Source of the DNA: Acidobacteriota bacterium
Lineage (GTDB): Bacteria; Acidobacteriota; Vicinamibacteria; Vicinamibacterales; 2-12-FULL-66-21
Length of the DNA: 64,000 nt
Assembly: GCA_003222675.1 (NCBI GenBank)
Contig: QHWT01000056.1
Location: forward strand, 20,157 to 84,156
Direction: 5' to 3'
Part shown: positions 27,713-36,304 of the stretch, piece by piece
How the letters are laid out: each line of letters opens with the position of its first letter
Numbering within the stretch: the stretch's first letter is position 1
Position numbers and translations under genes: made by a program
The notes under the pieces: model-generated
The model's database searches: none
The model's input: only the letters and a program-made list of their open reading frames with translations
What the model was told of the DNA's origin: nothing

Positions 27713-28834
27713 CTAGACAGTACTGATTTCCGGGCTCGCGGTGTCCGAAGGCCTGGTTCGCTTCGCGGACCGAAGGTACAGCCGAAAACGCGTGCCGTGT
27801 CCGACCTCCGAATCCACAAAAATGAAGCCGCCATGCTGCTTGACGATCCCGTACACCACCGCCAGGCCAAGCCCCGTACCCTCGCCGAACCGCTTGGTCG
27901 AAAAGAAAGGCTCGAAGATACGCGACTTCGTTTCGTCATCCATGCCGACTCCGGTGTCTTCGACGGTGACCAGCACGAATGGTCCCGACGGCACTTCTAT
28001 GCCACGGCCAAATGCGCCCTCTGACAGCCCGACCTGCTCAACCCGAATCGTCAGTCGTCCACCGTCTGGCATGGCATCAGAGGCATTGCCGGCTAGACTG
28101 AGAATCACCTGTGCAAGCTGGATAGAGTCGACTTCAACGAGCGCCGTTTGGTCAGGCGACGGCATCTCGAGCGCGATGCCCGCTCGCAAGGATGAATGGA
28201 TAACCGTCTGCAGGCGATTCAGTAACTGAATAATATTCACGACTTGGGGCTGCAACGGTTGCCGGCGCGCGAACGCCATGAGTTGGCGCGTCAAGGCAGC
28301 GGCCTTGCCAGAGGCCGTCTGAATCTCGCGCACGCTTTCGCAGCCGGGAGATGATGGCATCAATTCGTCGAGCAGAAGCTCACTATGGCCAATAATGATG
28401 GACAGCAGGTTGTTGAACTCATGGGCAATACCGCCCGCCAGCTGTCCGACGGCTCGCAGCCGGTCCGCATCCCGAATCTCCGATTCCCACTGCCGCGGCC
28501 GTGTCACGTCCTCTACGATCGCCTCGAAGACGTCGGAGACGATCCGTCCCGTCAGGCGGACGATCAGGAGCTGTTCATCCTTGCGTCGCCAGTTGACTTC
28601 GACGCCCTCGAACCGTCCCTGTTGGGCCCGAATCAGCCGCTCCCGTTCCGCAGGGTCGGCGTAGATCTCACGCATGTTCGTCGCGAGAAGTTCCGCCGCG
28701 GAATCGTAGCCCAGCATCTTCACGAGCGCAGGATTCGCGTCGAGGACGCGGCCGTCGACCGTGGCGCGGTACACACCGAATACTGTCCGTTCTATAAGTG
28801 CAGCACGATCGGCCTGCACCCGCGGATCGATCAT
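27713..28834 (-). CDS. PAS-domain sensor histidine kinase (NtrB-like), orphan
   Basis: 373 residues, no membrane segment, so cytoplasmic. A PAS domain (about 12-110; FGVYRATVDGRVLDANPALV) is followed by a dimerisation/phosphoacceptor domain, H-box GQLAGGIAHEFNNLLSIIIG with His138, and an HATPase domain: N-box around Asn250 (LAGNASDAMPDGG), G1 VEDTGVGMDD, F-box IFEPFFSTK, and G2 GEGTGLGLAVVYGIVKQHGG. The HEFNN form of the H-box is typical of NtrB/hybrid-type kinases. No receiver domain or response regulator gene lies nearby, so its partner must be elsewhere. Confidence 0.95.
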   Translation of the reverse strand: MIDPRVQADRAALIERTVFGVYRATVDGRVLDANPALVKMLGYDSAAELLATNMREIYADPAERERLIRAQQGRFEGVEVNWRRKDEQLLIVRLTGRIVSDVFEAIVEDVTRPRQWESEIRDADRLRAVGQLAGGIAHEFNNLLSIIIGHSELLLDELMPSSPGCESVREIQTASGKAAALTRQLMAFARRQPLQPQVVNIIQLLNRLQTVIHSSLRAGIALEMPSPDQTALVEVDSIQLAQVILSLAGNASDAMPDGGRLTIRVEQVGLSEGAFGRGIEVPSGPFVLVTVEDTGVGMDDETKSRIFEPFFSTKRFGEGTGLGLAVVYGIVKQHGGFIFVDSEVGHGTRFRLYLRSAKRTRPSDTASPEISTV

Positions 28835-29418
28835 GATTTCAGGTATTGACTAGACGGCGTTCGTCCGCGTGAGCCAATCGACGTCGAGCAGCGCTTCGCG
28901 GGGTGGCAGGTTCATTTCCGCCGAAACTTAACATACGGGTTTTCCATCGGGCAACCGCGTAAGCGACAGGTCAACTTGCCTCCGATCGGCTGTTCGTGAT
29001 CAAACGACGGCGATTCGTCACGGACGGCCGTCGCGGCACCGCCGCAGCGTGAAGCTTCCGATGCTCGACGTGCTACGTGGCTCTAATGGGTCTTTAACCC
29101 AACGGCACGCCGAACGCGAGCAGCCGACTCGTTTTCTAGTTGGGCGGGGGCACCGCGGGTTACGCGTGCAGTGTTATCGACCGATTGAACTGGTCGCCCG
29201 TGCGGAGGTCATCATCCGCGCGGGCGCCGAACGGCAGCTGGCGGCGCCAGCACGTAACGAGGGCCTGCGTGAGATTCCAACGCGGGTGCACTTCACCGTG
29301 CTCTCCCCCCTGAGGGTAAGTTTAGACAAATAAGAATGGAGGTCAGCGAGGCGGAGGCAGGGGGTCGCGCCTCGCGCCTCGCCGTTCTGGTGCGGCTGTC
29401 CCGCCGCGGTCGTTGGTG
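28835..29418. other. Intergenic region, at most a vague relic
   Basis: About 580 bases with no supported gene. A plus-strand frame around 29170-29260 reads IELVARAEVIIRAGAERQL, loosely like the helix-turn-helix region of IS630-type transposases. The match is too weak to name it. Confidence 0.35.
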
Positions 29419-29814
29419 CTACGGGCAGGTCGAGGACACCATCTTGACGGCCGAGATCCGCATGTGATGTTCGCCTCGCTCCTCCTTCATGTCTTTCGTT
29501 CCTTCCTTTTTGGCGGCAGCCTTCGCCGCAACGGCGGTGCCGGTAATCGTCACCTTGTGACCGACATGCGGGGCGAGGTCGACTCCCTTCGACGTCCCGA
29601 CGATCTCGACGCTCTTCGGGCCGGTACCCTCGACGTTCGTGAGCTGGTACGTGTTCGCCTCACTACCCTTTTGTAGACATCCCGTCATGCTGTGGCTGCC
29701 ACCGCCCGCCTTCTTCTGCGCGGTCCCCGTCGCCCCCGCGGCTAGCGGGATTGTGGCAAGCGCCACGGCTATGGCCGCTAGGAAAGTGAATCTGACAACA
29801 CTGCTGCTTTTCAT
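29419..29814 (-). CDS. Small exported protein of unknown function (DUF5818-like)
   Basis: 131 residues with a signal peptide (about 1-28, FTFLAAIAVALATIPLAAGA). The mature part has GCLQKGSEANTYQLTNVEG, then VEIVGTSKGVDLAPHVGHKV and TITGTAVAAKA, a small beta-barrel pattern seen in DUF5818-type proteins of acidobacteria, and ends in a charged Lys/Glu stretch and a Cys. A strong GGAGG lies upstream of the ATG. It has no operon partner and no known function. The family name is a tentative recognition. Confidence 0.75.
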   Translation of the reverse strand: MKSSSVVRFTFLAAIAVALATIPLAAGATGTAQKKAGGGSHSMTGCLQKGSEANTYQLTNVEGTGPKSVEIVGTSKGVDLAPHVGHKVTITGTAVAAKAAAKKEGTKDMKEERGEHHMRISAVKMVSSTCP

Positions 29815-29987
29815 ACTCTTCCTCCTGGTTTGGCCGGACCGTTCACCTCACTCCATTCAAGTCTACCGTTGCGCACGCGGATTCGACAGCACGACCACAT
29901 CACACTCGAGGTTCGCTTCGTCCCCTCACTCGCCTCGCGTTCTCCTCTGTGATTCCTGCTAGGCTGCGTAACTGAACGGTTCGCGTT

Positions 29988-30968
29988 GTGGATATGGATC
30001 GAACGGTCAAGCGGCGGATTCTCGCCTGTCTGAAGGGAATCGCAATCGGTGACGCCGTCGGCAAGCAGACGGAAACTCTGTCCCGTGAGGGGGTCCTCCG
30101 ATGGTATCCGGACGGGGTCCGTGGGTTCGAGGGCCCGCCTGGGACGGCCATCCCGCGGTATGTCGGCAACGCGAAGCGGGTGTGGCGAATCGGGGAGACC
30201 ACCGACGACACCGAGCGTACGATTGCTGTGGCGCGCGCGATTCTCGAAGACGGCGATGTCCGTCACAGGAGCGTCGGCCGAGAACTGCTCAAATGCACGA
30301 AGAGCGTTCACCCGGGCGTCACGTCGCTTTGGGAGTTTCATCAAGCGGGCGATCCGGCGCGGGTGGATCAGCGCCACGACGGATGTGGCGCTGCCGTTCG
30401 CGTCGCACCCGTTGGAATCCTGTATCGCTCCGATCGGTTGGAAGACATTGTCGTCGGCGCACATGAGGCGTCGATTCCAACCCATGGCGGGCCGCTGGCC
30501 ATCGCGGCTGCAGCGGCGACCGCTGCCGCTGTATCTGCGGCGATCGACGGTGCACCGCCGCCCGAGATCATCGGGCTCGCACAACGGGCAGCAGCTCAGG
30601 CCGAACGGCAACGATCAGGTTGGATGGATACCTCCTTCGGCGAGGCCCTGCGCATTATCCACGCTGACTTGGGCCGACATAGTGAGCTCCAGCCTCAGGA
30701 CGTGGCAGCCAGATGGTTTCCCGAGGGTCCGTTAACGATCGTGCCGCTTGCCCTCGCGCTCGGAACGGTCATGCAGTCCGCAGAAGCGGCCATTCTTCTC
30801 GCTTCAAATGTCGGCGGCGATAGCGATTCCGTGGCATCTATATCGGCTGCCATCCTCGGGGCGAGGTACCCCGAGACGGTGAACGACGAGTGGTATGCCG
30901 TTGTCGAAAAAGTCAATGAGCACGATCTCGTCTCGCTGGCAGAGAATCTCAATGCTCTTCGCTGTTGA
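29988..30968 (+). CDS. ADP-ribosylglycohydrolase family protein
   Basis: 326 residues from GTG 29988. The DraG/ARH fold is shown by the N-terminal CLKGIAIGDAVGKQTET (about 14-30), the metal-binding TTDDTERT (about 71-78), THGGPLAIAAAAATAAAV (the second conserved helix, in a shortened region) and the C-terminal NVGGDSDSVASISAAILGA (about 273-291), which holds the second metal-binding Asp pair. These dinuclear Mg enzymes remove ADP-ribose from proteins or small molecules. No ADP-ribosyltransferase or nitrogenase gene is nearby, so the target is unknown. It is a cytoplasmic single-gene unit. Confidence 0.94.
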   Translation: MDMDRTVKRRILACLKGIAIGDAVGKQTETLSREGVLRWYPDGVRGFEGPPGTAIPRYVGNAKRVWRIGETTDDTERTIAVARAILEDGDVRHRSVGRELLKCTKSVHPGVTSLWEFHQAGDPARVDQRHDGCGAAVRVAPVGILYRSDRLEDIVVGAHEASIPTHGGPLAIAAAAATAAAVSAAIDGAPPPEIIGLAQRAAAQAERQRSGWMDTSFGEALRIIHADLGRHSELQPQDVAARWFPEGPLTIVPLALALGTVMQSAEAAILLASNVGGDSDSVASISAAILGARYPETVNDEWYAVVEKVNEHDLVSLAENLNALRC

Positions 30969-31256
30969 GTCGGGCATCGGGTCGTGAAGCGGTTAATGTC
31001 GATAAACGCCGCGGCGACGACCTCTCTCTAACCATCAGAGCGCTGCTGAGCCGACATCGCACATCGCCGTAACACGGCTGAACTGTTTAGGATGTTTGCA
31101 AGTGTCGCTGTGCTCGTCCAGTGGTGCAACGCCTGCACCACGGCGCTTCGCGCGATGCGCCCCGCCATCAGTCGGAAAGCGAATCGGTGAAGTGGAAAAC
31201 AACATGGATACACTGAGAAGCGCGCTCGCCTCGACGGCCGGTACGAGGTCGGCGGT

Positions 31257-31622
31257 ATGACATGGCGTTGTTCTCGGCTCGCATTGCCGGCTGTTATGGG
31301 GTTAATGGTTTCTGTGGTACCGACCACAGCGGATCCGATTCCCGTTGAGGGCGGCTCGTTCTCGCTGCCTTTCTGGGTCGCATAACGGTCACATTCGGAA
31401 ATGTTGAGTCGCTCTTCGGTCAGCCGCATCCGGTTCCGGCTGTTCCGGTTTTTTGAGAATGGCTTTGTTGCGATCCATCTGGAGGGAACCTCAGAGCCGA
31501 TAGAGCCAGCTCCGGAACCATCCACGATCGTTCTCACGCTGGTCGGAGGAGCTGCCATAGCAGGCCGCTCCGTCAGGTCTGGCAGAAGCGCGCCGCCGAG
31601 TCGTACGATCATCAAATTCTAG
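31257..31622 (+). pseudogene. PEP-CTERM sorting-signal protein with two compensating frame changes
   Basis: ATG 31257 starts a signal peptide (LALPAVMGLMVSVVPTTA) and then DPIPVEGGSFSLPFW. The frame hits TAA at 31383. Reading one base earlier from 31379 gives RITVTFGNVESLFGQPHPVP. At a run of six T (31449-31454) the original frame resumes as FFENGFVAIHLEGTSEP and ends in a PEP-CTERM-type tail (PEPSTIVLTLVGGAAIAGR, then basic residues). PEP-CTERM tails direct exosortase-dependent surface sorting in Gram-negatives. With both indels undone the gene would encode about 121 residues. Either it is decayed or the two homopolymer/indel positions are errors. Confidence 0.6.
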
Positions 31623-31828
31623 GACAGCGTGGGCCATCGACGAGTCTGATGATGCTAAGGCGCCTGTCGGCGCAGTCCTTAGACTCGGTCCCGGAGGTCG
31701 TAGACGCGAATTCATAGACTCCTTTGCCCGCCTTTTTCTTGTGCACCGTCGCCCCCGGCACGTGCGGAGGCAGAGCCGATCACGCTCAGCGGCAGGGAAT
31801 CTTTCAGAGGGTGTCGTCTGGCGAGCGC

Positions 31829-33559
31829 TTAACGGACGAAGCCGGCGAGCGCCCGACGCTGTGACGCGGTCCAACCCTCGAGTGTCTCGGCGTACCGGCG
31901 GCTCTCGTCGGCGTATCGCGCTGAGAGGTCGACGGTCTCGTCAGGATCGTTTTCGATGTCGAACCATCTGGATCGGCCGGACCCCATATCGTGGATGAAT
32001 TTGCGCGGTCCGTCGCGAAGACCGACCAGCGCCAGCGAGTAGTCGGTGAAGAAGAGCGCCATGCGAGACCGTCCCTTCAGCATCGACTCCCCCTGATACG
32101 CGCGGGGAACCGGCAGTCCGAGAAGGTCGAGCACGGTCGGCGCGGTATCGAGCAAGCTCACGATCCGGCGAGCGCGGATCGATTGCGACATGAGCCCCGG
32201 CGCCGAGATCAGATACGGCACGCGCACGTTCTCGTCGTACAACTGGAAGGTGTGGCCATAGTTGCCCTCGTGCTGTCCGAAGGCTTCGCCGTGATCGCCC
32301 AACACGATCCAGATCGTGTTTCGATCGAGTCCGCGCGCCTGGAGCCCGCGGCGGAGCGCTCCCAGAGCGGCATCGCCGTAGTGAACCGCGTTGCGATATC
32401 GCCCGAATTCGTCGCGATCGGGGAACGGGCCGCGGTCGGGCGTTTCATACGGATGGTGGCCGGCGATCGGAAGGTAGGTTACGAAGAACGGTCGGCCGGC
32501 GGGCCCCGCGTCAATCCAGCCCAGGATGCTCGCGATCGTTGACGGCTCGTCGATGCCGAAGCTCGAATCGTGCCGGCCGCCGATATCACCCGCATCCGCC
32601 AGCACGCCATATCCCCTGTTCTGGATAATGGCGTTCATCCCAAGGTACGGAAATCGTCCGGAGTGGAAGAGCGCAGTGCGATAGCCATGCTCGGCGAGCA
32701 CCGCGGCAATGGAGTGGCACGGAACGCCGACGTACGACTCGGCGGTTGTATCAAACGCCGGAGACACCGAACACAGGATCGACAACAGGCCCTTGATGCT
32801 TTCAGGGTAGACCGCGTACGCGCTTTCGAACACGACGCCCGATCGGGAGAGCTCGGAGAGATTCGGCGCGACATCAGGCGCCGCTCCGTACACCCCCAGA
32901 TACCGCGCACCCGTTGACTCGAGGCTGACCAGAACGACGTTCCGCCCGGCCGCCGACCCACGGAATCGTAAGAGGTCCTCGTCTGGCGGACGCTCGACAT
33001 GGCTCGCACGCCAATCGCGCGCCGCCGGCTTCGCAGCGCCGCGCACCATGATATTTCCGGCGAGCGCAGTCCAGGCATTCCGCTCCATGCCCAGGGTGTC
33101 CACGTGGGCACCGGCGATCGGCCCGAACGCGGCGCATCCAATTAGTGCGATGAGTACGGGGCGTGTCGGCACTCGCCGGCAGACGATCGGCGCTAGAGGG
33201 ATAACGGCCAGGCCGACGCCCGTCAGCCACGCGTTTGACCACGTGGCGTAGTGACGGATGGAATCTGCGAGCGGTCCGCCGGCGGCGTGCAACATCGGCC
33301 AGGTGAGCGGCGACCACAACACGCGTTGTACTGGAATGTTGATGACCGCATACAACGCGACGATTGCGTATATCGTCCAGACAACGCGCGTGCGCTTCCG
33401 GAGGGCGGATTCGAAGGCCGCGAAGACGAGCACGACCGCCGCGTCGTGCCACAAGTACGCGACTGGCGACCACCACGTGATCGTCACGCGATGTCCCACC
33501 GACCCCAACGCTCTGCTCATCGCCAACACGATCAGCAGGCTCATCGCCTTCATCGGCAT
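31829..33559 (-). CDS. Membrane-anchored alkaline-phosphatase-superfamily enzyme (sulfatase / LTA-synthase-like)
   Basis: 576 residues. Four to five N-terminal membrane segments (about 1-150) precede an extracytoplasmic sulfatase-fold domain. Metal-site motifs are [19 protein letters not shown] and [19 protein letters not shown]. The nucleophile position reads [14 protein letters not shown], with Ser rather than the CxPxR motif of formylglycine sulfatases. This favours a phospho- or phosphoglycerol-transferase type reaction on a membrane or envelope glycan substrate. Its start overlaps the stop of the desaturase fusion gene by about 10 bases, so it is the third gene of an operon running leftward. 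Confidence 0.88.
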   Translation of the reverse strand: MPMKAMSLLIVLAMSRALGSVGHRVTITWWSPVAYLWHDAAVVLVFAAFESALRKRTRVVWTIYAIVALYAVINIPVQRVLWSPLTWPMLHAAGGPLADSIRHYATWSNAWLTGVGLAVIPLAPIVCRRVPTRPVLIALIGCAAFGPIAGAHVDTLGMERNAWTALAGNIMVRGAAKPAARDWRASHVERPPDEDLLRFRGSAAGRNVVLVSLESTGARYLGVYGAAPDVAPNLSELSRSGVVFESAYAVYPESIKGLLSILCSVSPAFDTTAESYVGVPCHSIAAVLAEHGYRTALFHSGRFPYLGMNAIIQNRGYGVLADAGDIGGRHDSSFGIDEPSTIASILGWIDAGPAGRPFFVTYLPIAGHHPYETPDRGPFPDRDEFGRYRNAVHYGDAALGALRRGLQARGLDRNTIWIVLGDHGEAFGQHEGNYGHTFQLYDENVRVPYLISAPGLMSQSIRARRIVSLLDTAPTVLDLLGLPVPRAYQGESMLKGRSRMALFFTDYSLALVGLRDGPRKFIHDMGSGRSRWFDIENDPDETVDLSARYADESRRYAETLEGWTASQRRALAGFVR

Positions 33560-34686
33560 ACAAGGTTTACGCGCTTCAGCAGCGGCACGGCGACGATGCG
33601 GCTTGTACCTCGCTTTCGCCAGATCCAGTCGTGAACGATGACGGCCGCTGCCGGAGGATCCGCATACACCGCGGCGCGATCACCCACGTACGACAGCGGA
33701 ATGACAATCAAATCGAAATCCTGCGGATGCGCCGGCGAATACCACGCGTGAAGGAACTCGACGCCGGCCGGATCGAGCAGGCGCCGGGCTCGATCCAGGT
33801 TCGCGCTACTCGCGTCGATAATCGTCAGCCGCGCGCCGGGACACAGTCGCCGGAGCACGATCGCCGTCCGCGGGAACAGACCGCCGCCAACGATCGCGAT
33901 CGATTCAATTCGCTTCGGGGCCGCGGTCAGGACGGACCGGAGCGCGCGTGCGTGCACGTCGATCACGAAACGTTGCAGCACCCGAGACCTCAGGACCAGC
34001 CGCTCGAGCCCGTTCAGACCGCACGCATCGAGCCAGCGGAGGAGCGCCGGCCACCGACTTTGACGGGCGCCGGCGTCACGATGCTCCGGCAGGCGCGACC
34101 AGTGCACGCCGGGTCGCGCGTGATGCTCGACGTGATAACCGTCGTTGAAGAACAGCAGGTTGTAGACGGGGCCGTAGTGGCTCGTTGTGCCGTGATGATG
34201 CTCGTAGAATCCATGAACCGCGCAAAGAAGCAGGCCGACAAAAAATCCCGGAACATACGTGCCTGCGAAGAACTCCGCGTTGCGTACGGCCATCGTCGTC
34301 CACAGCGCCAGCACCGCTGCTACCTGCACTGACAGTTCCGACGATCTGCGGACGCGCGGCCGCATAGCCGCGTGGTGCGCGAGGTGACGGTCGCGCCACA
34401 GCGACTGCGGAATCCCCAGGAGCAGGGTCAGATACAGAGCGAACAGGCGGTTCGCTACGCCTGTTCGGAAGAAGGGACGGTGTATGAAATTGTGCGCGAT
34501 GGTGTTGGACGTCCACCAGACGCCGATCGCGATGATCGGCGGTGTCGGCCACGTGGCCAGGACGATGCCGTGAGCCGCGGCAAGCGCGATCATCACGGCG
34601 TCGTACGTCGACTCCTGCCCGACCGAGCGGCGAATGAGGAGCACTGGTTCAGTTCCGGTAATCGACCAATGCGCGAATCGGCGCAT
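33550..34686 (-). CDS. Fatty acid desaturase fused to a C-terminal Rossmann (nicotianamine-synthase/methyltransferase-like) domain
   Basis: 378 residues. Residues 1-200 form a membrane di-iron desaturase/hydroxylase with three His clusters: HNFIH (65-69), HLAHH (101-105) and HVEHH (185-189), plus an extra HHH at 163-165, and hydrophobic spans between them. From about 255 a soluble Rossmann domain follows: [20 protein letters not shown] (261-280), then [20 protein letters not shown] (285-304), then [19 protein letters not shown]. The glycine loop and acidic residue fit SAM binding, and the pattern resembles nicotianamine-synthase-like proteins. This fusion is unusual. Middle gene of an operon, overlapping both neighbours (about 38 bases with the upstream gene if the first ATG is used). 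Substrate unknown. Confidence 0.88.
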   Translation of the reverse strand: MRRFAHWSITGTEPVLLIRRSVGQESTYDAVMIALAAAHGIVLATWPTPPIIAIGVWWTSNTIAHNFIHRPFFRTGVANRLFALYLTLLLGIPQSLWRDRHLAHHAAMRPRVRRSSELSVQVAAVLALWTTMAVRNAEFFAGTYVPGFFVGLLLCAVHGFYEHHHGTTSHYGPVYNLLFFNDGYHVEHHARPGVHWSRLPEHRDAGARQSRWPALLRWLDACGLNGLERLVLRSRVLQRFVIDVHARALRSVLTAAPKRIESIAIVGGGLFPRTAIVLRRLCPGARLTIIDASSANLDRARRLLDPAGVEFLHAWYSPAHPQDFDLIVIPLSYVGDRAAVYADPPAAAVIVHDWIWRKRGTSRIVAVPLLKRVNLVCR

Positions 34687-35113
34687 AGTCGGTGTTGCCG
34701 CTGACCTTCGTCAGGCCCATCCCTGTTGCGTACGGGTCCGGCGCATCAGGCGGTTCGTTGGCGGTCCTCAGTCGCGGCTTGAGCTGATGCCGATTCCCGA
34801 ACGCGACGATCTGGCGTGTGCCGGCGATCTCTCTGAGATCGGTCCACTCGCGCCGCGCCAGACGCTCGTCACCCCCGAGCGTGAAATACAGGTAGCCGCG
34901 CGCGGGCGGCTGATAGTCGTTGGGGTTGTTCGGCACCGCGAGAGAAAAGACGCCAAAAATCTGAATCGTCTGCGCCGCCTCGGCGTTTGGCACGACGACG
35001 ACACGATCGACGCGTGCATACACCGCGATTGGATCACTGGCGTGCAGCGTGGCGGCGACACCCCCAATGATGAGGCCGCTCAAGGACAGTGCAACGAGGC
35101 GAAATCTCTGCAT
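34649..35113 (-). CDS. Exported protein of unknown function, first gene of desaturase-sulfatase operon
   Basis: 154 residues with a signal peptide (about 1-25, [19 protein letters not shown]). The mature part contains [20 protein letters not shown], then [20 protein letters not shown] and [13 protein letters not shown]. These segments recur, as far as I recall, in a family of small exported proteins of acidobacteria without known function. It is predicted periplasmic. Its end overlaps the start of the desaturase fusion, so the three genes are likely cotranscribed and coupled. Confidence 0.8.
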   Translation of the reverse strand: MQRFRLVALSLSGLIIGGVAATLHASDPIAVYARVDRVVVVPNAEAAQTIQIFGVFSLAVPNNPNDYQPPARGYLYFTLGGDERLARREWTDLREIAGTRQIVAFGNRHQLKPRLRTANEPPDAPDPYATGMGLTKVSGNTDYAPIRALVDYRN

Positions 35114-35302
35114 AGGCCTCCCTTGGCCGACGCCACGGCAGGCGTCGATTCGAAGAAGAGGACGTCGCGGGTTCGAAAATGTTATCGCGGCGAGCGCAGC
35201 GCGGTAAAGATTTCGAATAACCGACGTTCATGTGACGCCCTCGCCGATTGCCGAGCTTGGCGTCTTCACCTCGCGTGCGGTCGACGCAAGGTGAGACCGT
35301 GC

Positions 35303-35336
35303 TCGTCATCGATGACTCGCGTATCGTCGATGACGA
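35303..35336. promoter_or_regulatory. Inverted repeat in divergent intergenic region
   Basis: A perfect 10-base inverted repeat, TCGTCATCGA (35303-35312) and TCGATGACGA (35327-35336), with a 14-base centre. It lies between the leftward exported-protein/desaturase/sulfatase operon (start 35113) and the rightward DUF1080 gene (start 35411), where a shared operator would be expected. A regulator is not obvious nearby. Function is inferred from position only. Confidence 0.4.
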
Positions 35337-35410
35337 ACATCCCCTTCGGCCTGAGTGCGCGGAGTCCATCGAACGATCTCCGATGTCCGCCGTGATAGTC
35401 TGCCGGCGCT

Positions 35411-36127
35411 ATGAAACTCCCCGCAGCTCTCGCTCTTCTGGGCGGCTTGTTCGCCTCGGTCACCGTCATCGGCCAGTCGGCGGGCCAGTTCGTGGATCTC
35501 TTCAACGGCAAGGACCTCGCGGGCTGGGTCAACGTCAATACGGCCGAAGACACGTGGAGAGTCCGCGATGGGCTCTTGATCTGCTCGGGTCATCCGATTG
35601 GGGTGATGCGCACGGTGAAGCAGTACGAGAACTTCGTGCTGCACATCGAGTGGATGCACATGGAGCCTGGAGGCAACTCGGGCGTCTTCGCCTGGAGTAA
35701 CGCACGGCCCGATCCCGAGTCACGCCTGCCCAACGGCGTCGAGATCCAGATGCTCGAGCTCGAGTGGCCCAATCTTCACAAAGTGAACGGCGTGACCCCG
35801 CCCATCGCCTACGTTCACGGGGAGCTGTTCGGCGTCGGCGGCGTGAGGACAACGCCCGACAATCCACGTGGCGATCGAAGCAAATCCATCGAGAACCGTT
35901 GCAAGGGCAAGGGCGAGTGGAACACCTACGACGTCGTGGCGGTCGACGGCGTCCTCAAGCTCTCTGTCAACGGCAAGGTCGTCAACGGCATCTCGCATGC
36001 GACACAGAAGAAGGGATACCTGTGCCTGGAATCCGAAGGCGCGGAGATTCACTTCCGGAACATCCGCGTCATGGAGTTGCCGCCGGGCGTCACTGCAGCC
36101 GACCAGGCTGCGCCGGAACTGAAGTGA
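35411..36127 (+). CDS. Exported DUF1080 protein (3-keto-disaccharide hydrolase family)
   Basis: 238 residues, intact. A signal peptide (about 1-25, [20 protein letters not shown]) is followed by the family pattern: [19 protein letters not shown], then [13 protein letters not shown], then [20 protein letters not shown], then [11 protein letters not shown], then [20 protein letters not shown], then [20 protein letters not shown]. The fold is a concanavalin-like beta-sandwich. Members include periplasmic hydrolases that split 3-keto-glycosides made by partner oxidoreductases. It is the only intact one of three DUF1080 genes in the window. No 3-dehydrogenase is adjacent, but a Tat-exported oxidoreductase lies 5 kb away. 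Confidence 0.93.
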   Translation: MKLPAALALLGGLFASVTVIGQSAGQFVDLFNGKDLAGWVNVNTAEDTWRVRDGLLICSGHPIGVMRTVKQYENFVLHIEWMHMEPGGNSGVFAWSNARPDPESRLPNGVEIQMLELEWPNLHKVNGVTPPIAYVHGELFGVGGVRTTPDNPRGDRSKSIENRCKGKGEWNTYDVVAVDGVLKLSVNGKVVNGISHATQKKGYLCLESEGAEIHFRNIRVMELPPGVTAADQAAPELK

Positions 36128-36304
36128 GATCTGGAACCGCTGGCAACGAGACGCGCGGATTGCCTGCGACGGAGGTGCCGTCTGGTGAGGAGTGCTATCT
36201 GCGCGGTCGCGTGTGCGCCGGGTCTCAGGATAGTGCGCATCAAGCCGCTGTCGGCGTGAAAGGTTAACCCCGCTTCCCAGACGGGCTCGCTCATTTCACC
36301 GCCG

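Noticed and set aside
29049..29333. Possible transposase helix-turn-helix remnant
   Set aside because: Only a vague likeness over about 20 residues; it cannot be separated from chance.
31028..31615. A 195-codon minus-strand frame
   Set aside because: It has no motif or leader and is antisense to the decayed PEP-CTERM gene, which explains the region better.
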